The translations under genes were made by a program, and so were the position numbers. 64,000 nucleotides of DNA from an uncultured Bacteroidales bacterium (lineage in GTDB: Bacteria > Bacteroidota > Bacteroidia > Bacteroidales > Paludibacteraceae): positions 71,935-135,934 of the forward strand of contig CACYHE010000005.1 of NCBI GenBank assembly GCA_902774185.1. Direction: 5' to 3'. Below, piece by piece: positions 42,499-52,466 of the stretch (the stretch's first letter is position 1; each line of letters opens with the position of its first letter). The notes beneath the pieces are model-generated. The model was not told where the DNA came from. It saw only the letters and a program-made list of their open reading frames with translations, and did no database searches.

Positions 42499-43107
42499 TT
42501 ACAGTTCTTCTATGGCTTCCACCAGTTCATGGAAGACCAGCAGAATCCGGAAACGTTCCGTAATATGCCCCGATCCTCTTACATGGTTCAGGTTAAACCG
42601 TGTCAGACATTTGCCGGTGGAGCGTTCTGTCAGATCGGCATGTCCGACGATGATAGCTCCGGTATTTCCCCAATCGAACGCTTCCTCCATACTTCCGAAA
42701 TAGATACCCTCTATCACAATCTCCAAATGATATTGCGCTTCCGAGTCATCGTTGGTCAAACGAAGTCCGTTCTTAGCGAAGGTATCATTCCACTCTTCTT
42801 TGAAATAGCGGCTTACCTCATTGCATGTTTCCGGCCATCTCTTCACATGGTTTGCCTCGTCCTTCTTACCCTCCGAAATCATCTTCTTGTCTTCTGCCGC
42901 CAACCATTGTTTGAGAGGGGTGCTCCCATGAACGAAACGACCGTCCTCTATCTCACCGCATCGGGTGTTATCCCAGTTGATGCAATATGTAGCGACAGCT
43001 CCTTTGTTTTTCTTCACGCTAAAAGAACCTTCCCACGTAATGGGTTCGATGGCATACATGCCGGTTGCTAGGATAGCAACCATGAGAACTAAAAAATACT
43101 TTTTCAT
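42499..43107 (-). CDS. Hypothetical secreted protein downstream of the triple-AAA+ gene
   Basis: The 202-residue product has a clear signal peptide (MKKYFLVLMVAILATGMYA) and a soluble domain of unknown family: ITWEGSFSVKKNKGAVATYC, FKEEWNDTFAKNGLRL, EAQYHLEIVIEGIYFG, TGAIIVGHADLTERSTGKCL. The latter part has the look of proteins that describe cell-envelope lipoprotein-like or pilus-assembly-linked periplasmic domains. It lies 24 bp after the AAA+ gene, so is co-transcribed with it. No function is assigned. Confidence 0.7.
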   Translation of the reverse strand: MKKYFLVLMVAILATGMYAIEPITWEGSFSVKKNKGAVATYCINWDNTRCGEIEDGRFVHGSTPLKQWLAAEDKKMISEGKKDEANHVKRWPETCNEVSRYFKEEWNDTFAKNGLRLTNDDSEAQYHLEIVIEGIYFGSMEEAFDWGNTGAIIVGHADLTERSTGKCLTRFNLNHVRGSGHITERFRILLVFHELVEAIEEL

Positions 43108-43131
43108 ATGACGGATGTTTTAATGATTTCT

Positions 43132-46100
43132 TTACGCGCCGAAGCCGATACGGTTGGAGGGGAGGGGTTGCCAGGTGAAGGAGCGGATATCTTGTGCTTC
43201 GATGACAACGGGTGAATCGGTAATGGCGGTGTCGGCACGTCGGAGGTCCGCCGCGCAGGTGATGGCGGTGAAGATATGCCGGATGGTACGCGCATTCGCA
43301 AAGCCGGAACGGCGTTTGGCAGCTATATCCCGGATATGCGCGGAGACCTCCTCTTTGGCCTCGTCGGACAGGCAGTAGGCTTGTTTTTGCAGTTTCTGCG
43401 ATAAGATATCCATGAGTTGTTCCGCCGTGTAATCCTCGAAATGTATGACGGACGTGCTGAGCGGCATGTCAATGGGCTGTATTTGATGACTGCGGTCATC
43501 GACGGCAATGACGAAGGCGTAGGAACCCGGCATTTCGGCGGTGAGAGATGTCAGTTTGCAGCGTAACCACTGTACGTCAATCGGGTTATTAGCTACATCG
43601 TCTAAGTCGATGAAGAGCAGTCCTTGTCCGGACTGTCTCATGGTATCCCGGAGTATCTTGTCTATGTCGTAGGGTGTCCAAGCGCCGGATGGTGACTGCG
43701 TGAGTCGGAGTTGGGTCATCTTATCGGAGCTGATCAGATGGAAGGCGTGTAGCAGTTGTGCCAACAGCCGGGCGACGGAACTCTTGCCGGTTCCGGTACT
43801 GCCGGTGAAGGTCCATTGGAGCGGGATCGCTTCGACGATATCCTCGCCGCTCAGCGCACGCGAACGGGCGATAGTGACGAGGTCATGCAGCGCCTGTTTG
43901 ACGGGTTGCAAGCCGACCATCTCGTCCAGTTGACGGAGCGTGCGTGCGATGAGTGTTTCGTCCGGTGCATAGTCTGTCTGCAGTTGTGCGGGTATATCTT
44001 CGGCTTCTATCAGAGAGAGGAACCGGGTGGTTGTATCGGTGTTGGTGGCCGCCAGCACACGGCGACTCATGTTCGGGATGATACGAGTGGATATGAGTCG
44101 GGTGATAAACCGGGCGTTACCGAAATGTTTCTGCTCTTTGACGGCATTACGGGTAAGCTCTTTATGAATGAGTGTCTTGAGCCGTTCCGCCGCTTGATCG
44201 GAAAAAGAATACCCGCTGTTGGCAGCTGTGCGAATGGCTATCTCGAGCAGTTCGGCTTCGGAGTAGTCTTCGAAATGGAAGGTATAAGGGAACCGGGACT
44301 GCAGCCCTTTGTTGGACTTGAGCATTCGATCCATCTCATCGGGATAGCCTGCCAGGATGATGATCATGTCCGTTTGCTCTTTGCTCAGTTCTTCAAGAAG
44401 GCAGTCCAGCACTTTGGGTCCGAAGTCTTTCTTATCATCCGGATCCCCGACGAGGTTATAGGCTTCGTCGATAAAGAGGATATTCCCATGTGCCTGTTGA
44501 AGGACCCGCTTCGTGTTATCTTCGGTATCGCCGATATAACGTCCCACCAGTTTCTTACGATCCGCCACGATGACTTTGCCTGTCTTGAGGATACCGAGCG
44601 AAGCGTATATCTCGCCCAACAAACCGGCGACGGTGGTCTTACCTGTTCCTGGATTACCGGTGAAGATCATATGGAGGGGTGGCATGGCGGCTTGTAGTCC
44701 GTTTCGGCTGCGCAGTTGAGCAAAGCGAACGAGATTCAGGTGGGATTCGATATTGTATTTCAGTTTGTTCAGCCCGACCAGCGCATTGAGTTTTTCGATC
44801 GATTGGTCGTATTTCTCTATCTGTGCCTGCGGCACATCTTCTGCTTGAATCAGGCTGAGTGCAGAAGGATTGCCGATATTGTCCGGCGTCTGGTTAACGA
44901 CCCGAACGGACATATTCATAATGATCGTATCCACGGTACGCAACACGTCGGAGGTGGTAGCGTTGGGTTGGGAACGGAGCAAGGATTTTAGAGCCGCTTT
45001 TGCTTCGGGACTCAAGGTAAAACCTCTTGACGTACACTCCCGTTCCGCCACTTCTACCATCTGGTCGGTGGTCAGTTCCGGCAGGTGGTAAGTCTGTCCG
45101 ATAAAATCCTGTAGGTTGGAGATTGCCAGCAGTTCCGTCATGTTCTCAGGTGTGTCTGCCAGGATGACGGTGGTGTTATGGGTGTTTTCCGCCAATTCAC
45201 GAACCAATGCTTGTACGGCATATTCCCTGTTTCCCCGTGTGTCGGCAGAAGGTAACATCGAAGCGGCATTCTCAATATAGAGTACGCCGTTTCTGGCTTT
45301 GGTCATGTCTTCGCTTATCTTATCCGTACTCTCGGAGAGATTCAACCACCGTGTGGCATCGATGATGAGCAGTTTGCCGTCGGAGATTAGTCCGTTGTTC
45401 CGATAGAAATCATAGATGATCTGCGCGAAGGAGGTCTTGCCAGAGCCTTTGCCACCCATGACGGCGGCGTGCAGTACGATGGGAGAAGGCGGGAGGTAGA
45501 GGAAGTTACGCCGGTCGTTGAAGCGTTTCTGTTGTGCCAAGGAAGCCATCTGTCGATAGACGGAGTCCATTCCGACCAATCGGGTGCTATCCACTTTCGT
45601 GAAGGCGTTGGGAGAGGTGATATTGATACTAACGGCAACCGGCATGTCGATATACCGTCCGCCTAATTGCTTAAGCATGAACACCGCATAGTACCTTCCG
45701 CAATCCAAAGGATTGACGTTCGCACTGTGGATATGTACGGAGAGTTTGGTGTCCGGTCCCGGATGTTTGAGCGTGAGTTCAATACTCTTCTCCATCGAGT
45801 GCAGTTTATGCAGGTTTCCGGAGGCATCTCTGCGGAAGACATACAGTTCTACTTCGCAAGGGAATGGACGGTGCATCGAACTGAGCATGATCGTCCATTG
45901 GAGCTGTTTGTCTTTGGCTTGCGGGTAGGATTTGACTTCTTCGTCGGGTTCATTTTCTCCGGGTAAACCGTAAAACAAGCCGCCTGCCACGATGACACCT
46001 GAATCTTCCATTTCCCGGGAGTCGTTGCAGGACAAGGCGTTGGAATACTCTTGGCGGGACAGGTAGGAAACGACGTCCAGTTCGTCATCCGAACCGCCGA

Positions 46101-46212
46101 GAAAATCATCCAGCAAGATATCCATCTCGCTTTTATTCGGATCGTCGTTGATGAGTAAGTCGATGTCGTACGTGGTATCGTCAATGCGATTGGTTACAAA
46201 GTGATCTCCCAT
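43132..46212 (-). CDS. Protein with three CbbX/SpoVK-like AAA+ modules
   Basis: The 1026-residue cytoplasmic protein has an acidic N-terminal region (about 1-200), then three AAA+ modules. The first has a variant Walker A GGKGSGKTS and LYIENAAS instead of a Walker B acidic pair, so it is probably not catalytic. The second is canonical (FTGNPGTGKTTVAGLLGEIY, ILFIDEAYNLVG, arginine-finger region NKGLQSRFPYTF), like CbbX/EccA/SpoVK. The third has FTGSTGTGKSSVARLLA with LLFIDLDD. Such proteins remodel complexes; the substrate is unknown. Start ATG 46212 has a promoter (46239-46270) facing that of rsfS. Confidence 0.85.
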   Translation of the reverse strand: MGDHFVTNRIDDTTYDIDLLINDDPNKSEMDILLDDFLGGSDDELDVVSYLSRQEYSNALSCNDSREMEDSGVIVAGGLFYGLPGENEPDEEVKSYPQAKDKQLQWTIMLSSMHRPFPCEVELYVFRRDASGNLHKLHSMEKSIELTLKHPGPDTKLSVHIHSANVNPLDCGRYYAVFMLKQLGGRYIDMPVAVSINITSPNAFTKVDSTRLVGMDSVYRQMASLAQQKRFNDRRNFLYLPPSPIVLHAAVMGGKGSGKTSFAQIIYDFYRNNGLISDGKLLIIDATRWLNLSESTDKISEDMTKARNGVLYIENAASMLPSADTRGNREYAVQALVRELAENTHNTTVILADTPENMTELLAISNLQDFIGQTYHLPELTTDQMVEVAERECTSRGFTLSPEAKAALKSLLRSQPNATTSDVLRTVDTIIMNMSVRVVNQTPDNIGNPSALSLIQAEDVPQAQIEKYDQSIEKLNALVGLNKLKYNIESHLNLVRFAQLRSRNGLQAAMPPLHMIFTGNPGTGKTTVAGLLGEIYASLGILKTGKVIVADRKKLVGRYIGDTEDNTKRVLQQAHGNILFIDEAYNLVGDPDDKKDFGPKVLDCLLEELSKEQTDMIIILAGYPDEMDRMLKSNKGLQSRFPYTFHFEDYSEAELLEIAIRTAANSGYSFSDQAAERLKTLIHKELTRNAVKEQKHFGNARFITRLISTRIIPNMSRRVLAATNTDTTTRFLSLIEAEDIPAQLQTDYAPDETLIARTLRQLDEMVGLQPVKQALHDLVTIARSRALSGEDIVEAIPLQWTFTGSTGTGKSSVARLLAQLLHAFHLISSDKMTQLRLTQSPSGAWTPYDIDKILRDTMRQSGQGLLFIDLDDVANNPIDVQWLRCKLTSLTAEMPGSYAFVIAVDDRSHQIQPIDMPLSTSVIHFEDYTAEQLMDILSQKLQKQAYCLSDEAKEEVSAHIRDIAAKRRSGFANARTIRHIFTAITCAADLRRADTAITDSPVVIEAQDIRSFTWQPLPSNRIGFGA

Positions 46213-46238
46213 GGCGGTGTAATTTCAAAAAACGGCTA

Positions 46239-46270
46239 CAAAGGTACTGCTTTTTTTACAAATATGCAAA
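46239..46270 (-). promoter_or_regulatory. Promoter of the triple-AAA+ gene
   Basis: Minus-strand -7 TACCTTTG (46239-46246) and -33 TTTG (46267-46270); 4 bp from the opposing -33 box. Confidence 0.8.
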
Positions 46271-46274
46271 TTTA

Positions 46275-46306
46275 TTTGCACAATTCAAATATTTTTTGTA
46301 ATTTTG
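46275..46306 (+). promoter_or_regulatory. Promoter of rsfS
   Basis: -33 TTTG (46275-46278) and -7 TAATTTTG (46299-46306), spacing 20 bp; ATG at 46329. Confidence 0.8.
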
Positions 46307-46328
46307 CACCCGCATTTTGTATTGTATT

Positions 46329-46694
46329 ATGAAAGAGATAACAACTAAGAAACTTTTGGACACGATTATCGAGGGAATTCGTAATCGTAAAGGTCAGCGC
46401 ATAGTGACCATCGACTTGCGCAAGATCAAAGAGGCACCGGTAGAGATGATGGTGATCTGTGAGGGTCAGAGTAACACGCAGGTAGCGGCGATAGCCGACG
46501 AGGTGGATGATTTCGTTCGTACGACGACGCATGTTCACCCGTTGAGCGTAGCGGGTGTGGAGAATGCCGAGTGGGTAGCGATGGACTATGGTACGATCTT
46601 TGTACATATCATGCAACGTGAGCCCCGTGCATTCTATGACATCGAGCATTTATGGGCAGACGGCAAAATTTCCGAGTTGCCGGAAATGTTATAG
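46329..46694 (+). CDS. rsfS: Ribosome silencing factor RsfS (Iojap)
   Basis: Binds uL14 and blocks subunit joining under starvation. The 121-residue length is normal. Family motifs: RKGQRIVTIDLRKIKEAPVE, MVICEGQSNTQVAAIADEV and EWVAMDYGTIFVHIMQREPR, with FYDIEHLWAD at the C-terminus. The stop codon TAG coincides with the first unit of a 10-nt repeat array. Located upstream of ftsH, a common pairing in Bacteroidota. Confidence 0.95.
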   Translation: MKEITTKKLLDTIIEGIRNRKGQRIVTIDLRKIKEAPVEMMVICEGQSNTQVAAIADEVDDFVRTTTHVHPLSVAGVENAEWVAMDYGTIFVHIMQREPRAFYDIEHLWADGKISELPEML

Positions 46695-46773
46695 TTTGAC
46701 ATCGTTTGACATTGTTTGAAATAGTTTGAGGTCGTTTGAAATAGTTTGACATCGTTTGAGGTCGTTTGAAGAT
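46694..46773. repeat. Eight 10-nt repeats between rsfS and ftsH
   Basis: GTTTGACATC, GTTTGACATT, GTTTGAAATA, GTTTGAGGTC, GTTTGAAATA, GTTTGACATC, GTTTGAGGTC, GTTTGAAGAT. The longest array in the window; starts on the G of the rsfS stop codon. A related inverted TCAAACCT run lies at about 46779-46803. Confidence 0.95.
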
Positions 46774-46831
46774 TAAACTTTCAAACCTTCAAACCTTCAA
46801 ACACGAAGTATCAAACAAAAATTGTTTTTAT

Positions 46832-48910
46832 ATGGCAGAGAAGAATAACAACAGGCGGCAAGAGCCGCAGATGCCGCAGGGTCAGCAGCCCGGAAAGGGA
46901 CGACGCTGGCTGAGCATTTTCTTTTATATCGTAGCCTTCACGCTTTTGGGGATGTGGCTGTTCGGTGACAAGGAAGGCGGTTCGGCAAAAGATTTGACCT
47001 TCACGAAGATCCAGACGTATATCGAGGATGATGCCATCGACCGGATCACGGTCTATGACGACAATAACTTGAAGGCGACGGTCAAGCCGCAGAAATACCA
47101 TGCGGTGTTTGGAGAACGGGCAGAGGACGAGAAGAACGCACGTTCGTTGAAGTCCCGTGTCTCGTCCGTTGAGGAGTTTTCCAAATATATCGAGTCGGTC
47201 AACACGACCCGGAAGGCGAACGGTCAAGCCGCTATCGATGTGAAGTATGAGAAGTCGCATGACTACTGGTATCTTATTCTGGTCAATGTGCTGCCTTTTG
47301 CGTTACTCATCCTCTTCTTCGTTTATATGAGCCGAGGTATCGGTAACTTAGGCAGCGGAGGTATCTTCGGTGTGGGCAAGGCGCGTGCGCAGTTGTTCGA
47401 TAAGGATAAGAAGGACAAGGTGACCTTCAAGGATGTGGCCGGTTTGTACGGAGCCAAGCAAGAGGTGCAAGAGATCGTGGAGTTCTTGAAGAATCCTAAG
47501 AAATACACGGAGATAGGTGCGAAGATCCCCAAAGGCGCATTGCTCGTAGGCCCTCCGGGAACGGGTAAGACATTGTTGGCAAAAGCGGTAGCCGGAGAAG
47601 CGGACGTACCGTTCTTCTCGATGTCGGGTTCGGACTTCGTGGAGATGTTCGTGGGTGTCGGAGCGAGTCGTGTACGGGATCTGTTCCGTCAAGCCAAAGA
47701 GAAATCGCCGGCTATCATCTTCATCGATGAAATCGATGCTATCGGGCGTGCACGTGGAAAGAGCGTCATGACGGGTGGTAACGACGAACGCGAGAGTACG
47801 CTGAACCAGTTGTTGACGGAGATGGACGGTTTCGGTACCAATTCGGGTGTGATCATCCTGGCAGCTACCAACCGTGCCGATGTCCTCGATGCCGCTTTGT
47901 TGCGTGCCGGACGTTTTGACCGTCAGATCCATGTCGAGTTACCGGACTTACAGGAACGTAAGGAGATCTTCCAAGTGCATCTGCGTCCGATCAAGTTGGA
48001 CGACACGGTGGATCTGGATTTCTTGAGCAAACAGACTCCGGGATTCTCCGGCGCCGATATAGCGAATGTATGTAACGAAGCTGCGCTCATCGCTGCACGT
48101 GGCGGTAGGAAGAAAGTGGGCAAACAGGACTTCATGGACGCAGTAGATCGTATCGTAGGCGGTCTGGAACGTAAGAACAAGATCATGACGGACGATGAGA
48201 AGAAGTCGATTGCTTTCCACGAAGCGGGTCACGCTACTATCAGTTGGATGTTACGTTGGGCAAACCCGTTGGTGAAAGTGACCATCGTGCCACGTGGCAT
48301 GGCGTTAGGGGCTGCCTGGTACCTGCCCGAAGAGCGTCAGTTGACGAACGAAGAGCATATCAACGACGAGCTCTGTTCGTTATTAGGCGGTCGGGCTGCC
48401 GAGCAGTTGTTCCTTAACCAGACCTCGACCGGTGCCCTGAACGACCTGGAGCGCGCAACCAAACAGGCGTACGCGATGGTGGCTTACTACGGTATGAGCG
48501 ACAAACTCAAAGATATCAGTTTCTATGATTCTACGGGTCGTTATGACTACGGTCTGGTTAAACCTTATTCGGACAAGACAGCCGAACTGATCGACTTGGA
48601 GACCAAGCGTATCATCGCTGACCAGATGGCACGTGCCAAGCAGATCTTAACCGACCATGCAGAGGGTCATCACCAGTTGGCACAACTGCTCATCGAGCGA
48701 GAGGTGATCACTTCGGAAGATGTAGAGCGGATCCTTGGACCTCGTCCTTGGAAGAGCCGTGGAGACCAGTTGTTGGAAGCGAATGCGGCCATCGCTGAGG
48801 CTGAGAAACCGAAGAAACGCGCGCCACGAAAGAAGAAATCGGAAACTACGTCAAACGATATCAAACAAGATCAAACAACATCAAACAATAATGAAGAAAC
48901 TATTGCTTAA
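46832..48910 (+). CDS. ftsH: ATP-dependent zinc metalloprotease FtsH
   Basis: Membrane-bound AAA+ protease that removes misfolded membrane proteins. The 692-residue chain has two transmembrane helices (about 26-44 and 155-176), a periplasmic loop between them, Walker [19 protein letters not shown], Walker [12 protein letters not shown], the [23 protein letters not shown], and the zinc motif HEAGH. The C-terminal tail ends in a repeat-encoded segment ([16 protein letters not shown], from 48851-48890), a linker that should not touch the catalytic core. Start ATG 46832 ([10 protein letters not shown]). It overlaps the next gene by 20 bp. Confidence 0.96.
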   Translation: MAEKNNNRRQEPQMPQGQQPGKGRRWLSIFFYIVAFTLLGMWLFGDKEGGSAKDLTFTKIQTYIEDDAIDRITVYDDNNLKATVKPQKYHAVFGERAEDEKNARSLKSRVSSVEEFSKYIESVNTTRKANGQAAIDVKYEKSHDYWYLILVNVLPFALLILFFVYMSRGIGNLGSGGIFGVGKARAQLFDKDKKDKVTFKDVAGLYGAKQEVQEIVEFLKNPKKYTEIGAKIPKGALLVGPPGTGKTLLAKAVAGEADVPFFSMSGSDFVEMFVGVGASRVRDLFRQAKEKSPAIIFIDEIDAIGRARGKSVMTGGNDERESTLNQLLTEMDGFGTNSGVIILAATNRADVLDAALLRAGRFDRQIHVELPDLQERKEIFQVHLRPIKLDDTVDLDFLSKQTPGFSGADIANVCNEAALIAARGGRKKVGKQDFMDAVDRIVGGLERKNKIMTDDEKKSIAFHEAGHATISWMLRWANPLVKVTIVPRGMALGAAWYLPEERQLTNEEHINDELCSLLGGRAAEQLFLNQTSTGALNDLERATKQAYAMVAYYGMSDKLKDISFYDSTGRYDYGLVKPYSDKTAELIDLETKRIIADQMARAKQILTDHAEGHHQLAQLLIEREVITSEDVERILGPRPWKSRGDQLLEANAAIAEAEKPKKRAPRKKKSETTSNDIKQDQTTSNNNEETIA
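48851..48890. repeat. Four 10-nt repeats at the ftsH 3' end
   Basis: TCAAACGATA, TCAAACAAGA, TCAAACAACA, TCAAACAATA; the reverse complement of the GTTTGA family. Ends exactly at the M16 start codon. Confidence 0.9.
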
Positions 48911-51695
48911 CATTGTGCTGCTGTGTGCAGCGATGACCCTTTGGGCGCAAGACGCGCCGGAGAAACTGCCGATGGACCCGGATGTGCGTTACGGCAAGTT
49001 GGACAACGGATTGACCTATTATATCCGTCATAACGAGCAACCCAAGCAGCGTTGTGAGTTCCACATCGCGCAAGCGGTAGGAGCTATCCTGGAAGAGGAT
49101 CACCAGAACGGTCTGGCGCATTTCTTAGAGCACATGGCGTTCAACGGGACCCAACATTTCCCCGGCAAGGGCATCATCAACTATTTCGAATCGGTGGGTG
49201 TCAACTTCGGTGGAAACATCAATGCCTATACCTCGATTGACGAGACGGTCTATCGTCTGAGTGACGTGCCTACGTATCGGGAAGGGATCGTGGACAGTGC
49301 CTTGTTAGTAATGCACGACTGGAGTTGCGGACTGTTGCTCTTGCCCGAAGAGATCGATGCCGAGCGTGGTGTGATCCTCGAAGAATGGCGAACGGGTCGA
49401 ACGGCACGTCGTCGTATCTGGAAAGAGTTGAACGCGAAGATGTACCCGGGAACGCAGTACGCCAAACGGGACGTGATCGGTGACACGGCAGTCATTAATA
49501 ACTTCGAGTATCAAGCCCTGCGTGACTACTACCATAAATGGTACGGTCCGGATAACCAGGCGATCATCGTAGTGGGTGATATCGATGTCGATGCTATCGA
49601 AGCGAAGATCAAAGCGCTTTGGGCCGATGTGCCTCGTCGTGCCAATTACGGCGAACGTCCCATCTATACGGTTAATCATAACAACAAACCGCTGGTGGTT
49701 ATCGTGACGGATCCGGAGGCGGAAGGAAGCCGTATCACCATGGAGTATAAGTTCGACCAGACCCCGGAACCGCTGCAAGGTACGGCGCAGGAATATATGT
49801 TCAACATGGCGCGTGACCTTGTTTGCGACATGCTCAATAACCGTTTCGAAGAACTGGCTTTGGATCCCAAGGCGTCCTTCACGGGAGCGGGTTGCCAGTA
49901 CGGTGAGGCGGCGAAGAAGATGGATGCGTTCTACGGGGTAGCGATTCCCAAAGAGGGACGTGAGACCGAGGCGTTCAACGACCTGCTTTTCCAGTTGGAG
50001 AAGATGCATCGTTACGGTTTCACCCAGAGCGAGTTGGATCGTGTCAAGAGTGAGAAACTCAACGCGATGGAGAAATACTACAACGAGCGTAACACCCGTA
50101 AGAACATCAACCTGGCGCGGGAGTGTATCCGCCATTTCGAGAACGGCGAACCGATGCCGGGTGCCCAATGGGAATATGAGTGTACGCAAGCCTTTTTGCC
50201 GATGATTAGTCTAGCAACGGTCAATAAGATTGCCAATGATCTGATTCATGCCAACCCGACCATAGCTATCTCCGGTCCGGAGAAAGAAGGCGTTAACATC
50301 CCGTCGGAAGAAACGATCCTCGCAACGCTGGCAGGTTTGAGCAATCTCGCCATAGAGGAACCGAAGGAGGAGGCTTTCGACAACGAACTGGTGAAGAAAG
50401 CACCGAAGAAAGGTAAGATCAAATCGATCCGTTATAACGAAGATGTGCAATCGACCGAATGGACGTTGTCCAACGGTATCAAGGTGGTGTTCCATCCGAC
50501 GGAGTTCAAGGCGGATGAGATCCTCATGCAAGCATTCTCCAAAGGCGGTTACAGTCAAGTGAAGACGGAAGATCTGCCTTCGGCTCAAGTAGCTACGTAC
50601 GTCATCGGAATGTCCGGTATCGGTCGTTTCAATGCCACCCAGTTACAGAAAGCCTTAACGGGCAAGACCGTTTCGGTAGAGCCGGAGATATCGGAGAATA
50701 TAGAGCGTTTGCGTGGCGCTTCGTCCGTCAAGGATCTGGAGACCATGCTCCAACTGACCTATCTCCATTTCACCGCACCCCGTCGGGACGAACAGGCGTT
50801 CGAGACCTTGATGGGATTGCTCCAGAACCAATTGGTGAACCGGGATAAGAACCCCAAGAATGCTTTTGGTGACTCGGTACAGGTGATGGCGAATAACCAC
50901 TCCGAGCGTGCGCCGCTTTATAACATGGAGCTGCTCAGCAAGGTGACCTTGGATAAGGCGCTGGAGGTCTATAAGGCACGTTTCGCCAACCCGGCTGACT
51001 TCACCTTTGTCTTCGTGGGTAACATCAACCCCCAAGATCCGCAAGTGCAAGCCCTCGTTTGTCAATGGATAGGCGGTTTGAAGACCAAGAAGAACTGCCG
51101 TGAGTCCGTTATCGACCACCATGTGACGGTGACGATGGGTCAGCAGAAGAACTATTTCAGCCGTTCCATGGAGACCACAACGGCATCCAACCGTATCCAG
51201 TACACTTCGTACGACATGCCGTACACCATGGCGAATGACCTCAATATGGAGATGATCGGACGTATCCTTTCAACCCGTTATCTGGAGTCCATCCGTGAAC
51301 GCGAAGGTGGTTCGTACGGGGTAGGAACTTACGGCTATATGACCATTCTGCCCACTCCCCGTGCCGGTTTGATCATGCAGTTCGATACCGATCCTGCCAA
51401 ACAGACTCGACTCATGGAGATCATCCATGAAGAGGTGAATACGATCATTGAGAACGGACCTTTAGCTTCGGATCTGCAGAAAGAGAAAGAGTCGATGCTT
51501 AAAGACTTCCAGGAAGATCTGGAGAAGAATACCTACTGGCGTCAATCGCTTTACATGTACTACATGTACGGACAGAATAATATCCGTGATTACAAAGCGG
51601 CAGTCGAGGCCATCACCGCCGAGACCGTTCAGGCTACGCTCAAGGAACTGGTGAAAGCCGGAAATGTGTTTGAAGTAGTCATGTTCCCGGAATAA
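48891..51695 (+). CDS. M16-family zinc metallopeptidase, secreted
   Basis: Insulinase-type protease, probably periplasmic or outer-membrane-associated. The 934-residue chain has a signal peptide (ending TLWAQ), then two M16 halves. The first half carries the inverted zinc motif HFLEHMAFNGT (HxxEH) and the downstream Glu segment SIDETVYRL; the second half starts near 540 (EWTLSNGIKVVFHPTEF) and lacks HxxEH, as is usual for the inactive C-terminal half. REGGSYGVGTYGY is the typical R/Y motif. I chose the ATG at 48891; the longer frame reads through ftsH. Overlap with ftsH suggests translational coupling. Confidence 0.92.
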   Translation: MKKLLLNIVLLCAAMTLWAQDAPEKLPMDPDVRYGKLDNGLTYYIRHNEQPKQRCEFHIAQAVGAILEEDHQNGLAHFLEHMAFNGTQHFPGKGIINYFESVGVNFGGNINAYTSIDETVYRLSDVPTYREGIVDSALLVMHDWSCGLLLLPEEIDAERGVILEEWRTGRTARRRIWKELNAKMYPGTQYAKRDVIGDTAVINNFEYQALRDYYHKWYGPDNQAIIVVGDIDVDAIEAKIKALWADVPRRANYGERPIYTVNHNNKPLVVIVTDPEAEGSRITMEYKFDQTPEPLQGTAQEYMFNMARDLVCDMLNNRFEELALDPKASFTGAGCQYGEAAKKMDAFYGVAIPKEGRETEAFNDLLFQLEKMHRYGFTQSELDRVKSEKLNAMEKYYNERNTRKNINLARECIRHFENGEPMPGAQWEYECTQAFLPMISLATVNKIANDLIHANPTIAISGPEKEGVNIPSEETILATLAGLSNLAIEEPKEEAFDNELVKKAPKKGKIKSIRYNEDVQSTEWTLSNGIKVVFHPTEFKADEILMQAFSKGGYSQVKTEDLPSAQVATYVIGMSGIGRFNATQLQKALTGKTVSVEPEISENIERLRGASSVKDLETMLQLTYLHFTAPRRDEQAFETLMGLLQNQLVNRDKNPKNAFGDSVQVMANNHSERAPLYNMELLSKVTLDKALEVYKARFANPADFTFVFVGNINPQDPQVQALVCQWIGGLKTKKNCRESVIDHHVTVTMGQQKNYFSRSMETTTASNRIQYTSYDMPYTMANDLNMEMIGRILSTRYLESIREREGGSYGVGTYGYMTILPTPRAGLIMQFDTDPAKQTRLMEIIHEEVNTIIENGPLASDLQKEKESMLKDFQEDLEKNTYWRQSLYMYYMYGQNNIRDYKAAVEAITAETVQATLKELVKAGNVFEVVMFPE

Positions 51696-51696
51696 G

Positions 51697-51724
51697 GTTG
51701 AACGTTTAAGGTTTAACGTTTAAT
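51697..51724. repeat. Heptamer array before surE (GTTTAAG)
   Basis: GTTGAAC, GTTTAAG, GTTTAAC, GTTTAAT; fills the gap from the M16 stop to the surE start and overlaps the surE ATG. Confidence 0.85.
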
Positions 51725-52466
51725 GAATATCGTAGTTGTAAACGACGACGGTTGGGGAACGGCGGGAATACGTCTGTTAGCCAATGAGATGACGAAGTTA
51801 GGGAAGGTGACCGTGATCTGTCCCGACGGACCGCGTAGCGGTAAAGGGGCCTGTATCAGTGTAGAGACACCGATGTACCTTAGGCGCATTGAGGAACATG
51901 ACCTCAACGGCGCCGAGGTCTATGTGACCAACGGAACCCCTGCTGACTGCGTCAAGATCGCGCGTGAGTATCTCTTTCCCGATACCCCTATCGACCTGTT
52001 GGTGTCCGGTATCAACCATGGTTCGAATGCCGCGGTTAACGCCATGTATTCGGGTACTATCGGTGCTTGTCTGGTGGCTGCGGAGAAAGGCATTCCTGCT
52101 GTCGGATGGTCCATCAATAGTCACGCCATGGACGTTGATCTGCATTGGTTGCAACCCTATCTGGCAGAAGTGACGCAACATCTGTATGAAGAAGGGATTG
52201 TGCCACGCACCTGTTTTAATATCAACGCCCCGGTCGGGGAGATAGAAGGGATCCGTTGGACGCGGCAGTGTGTGGGACATTGGGCACATGAGTTAGGAGC
52301 GCTCAATGAACCGCTACCGGAAGGGGTGCTGCAAGGATGGAAACTGGCGGGAGAATTCATCAACGACGAACCCTCCGCTACCGATACGGATATCTGGGCG
52401 ATGGAGCATCAACTGCTCTCTATCACGCCGCTGAAGATTGATTGGACCGATTATGGATCGCTTTGA
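51723..52466 (+). CDS. surE: 5'/3'-nucleotidase SurE
   Basis: Metal-dependent nucleotidase acting on NMPs in stress survival. The 247-residue chain starts NIVVVNDDGWGTAGIRLLAN with the metal-binding Asp pair, then CPDGPRSGKGACISV, VTNGTPADCVKIA, LLVSGINHGSNAAVNAMYSG (the conserved Asn/Ser ligands) and AAEKGIPAVGWS. Typical length. The 3' end overlaps the next small membrane protein by 14 bp. Confidence 0.96.
   Translation: MNIVVVNDDGWGTAGIRLLANEMTKLGKVTVICPDGPRSGKGACISVETPMYLRRIEEHDLNGAEVYVTNGTPADCVKIAREYLFPDTPIDLLVSGINHGSNAAVNAMYSGTIGACLVAAEKGIPAVGWSINSHAMDVDLHWLQPYLAEVTQHLYEEGIVPRTCFNINAPVGEIEGIRWTRQCVGHWAHELGALNEPLPEGVLQGWKLAGEFINDEPSATDTDIWAMEHQLLSITPLKIDWTDYGSL

Noticed and set aside
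49305-50189. Long antisense frame inside the M16 peptidase gene
   Set aside because: Shadow frame; histidine/arginine/leucine-rich low-quality translation, no start context or promoter.
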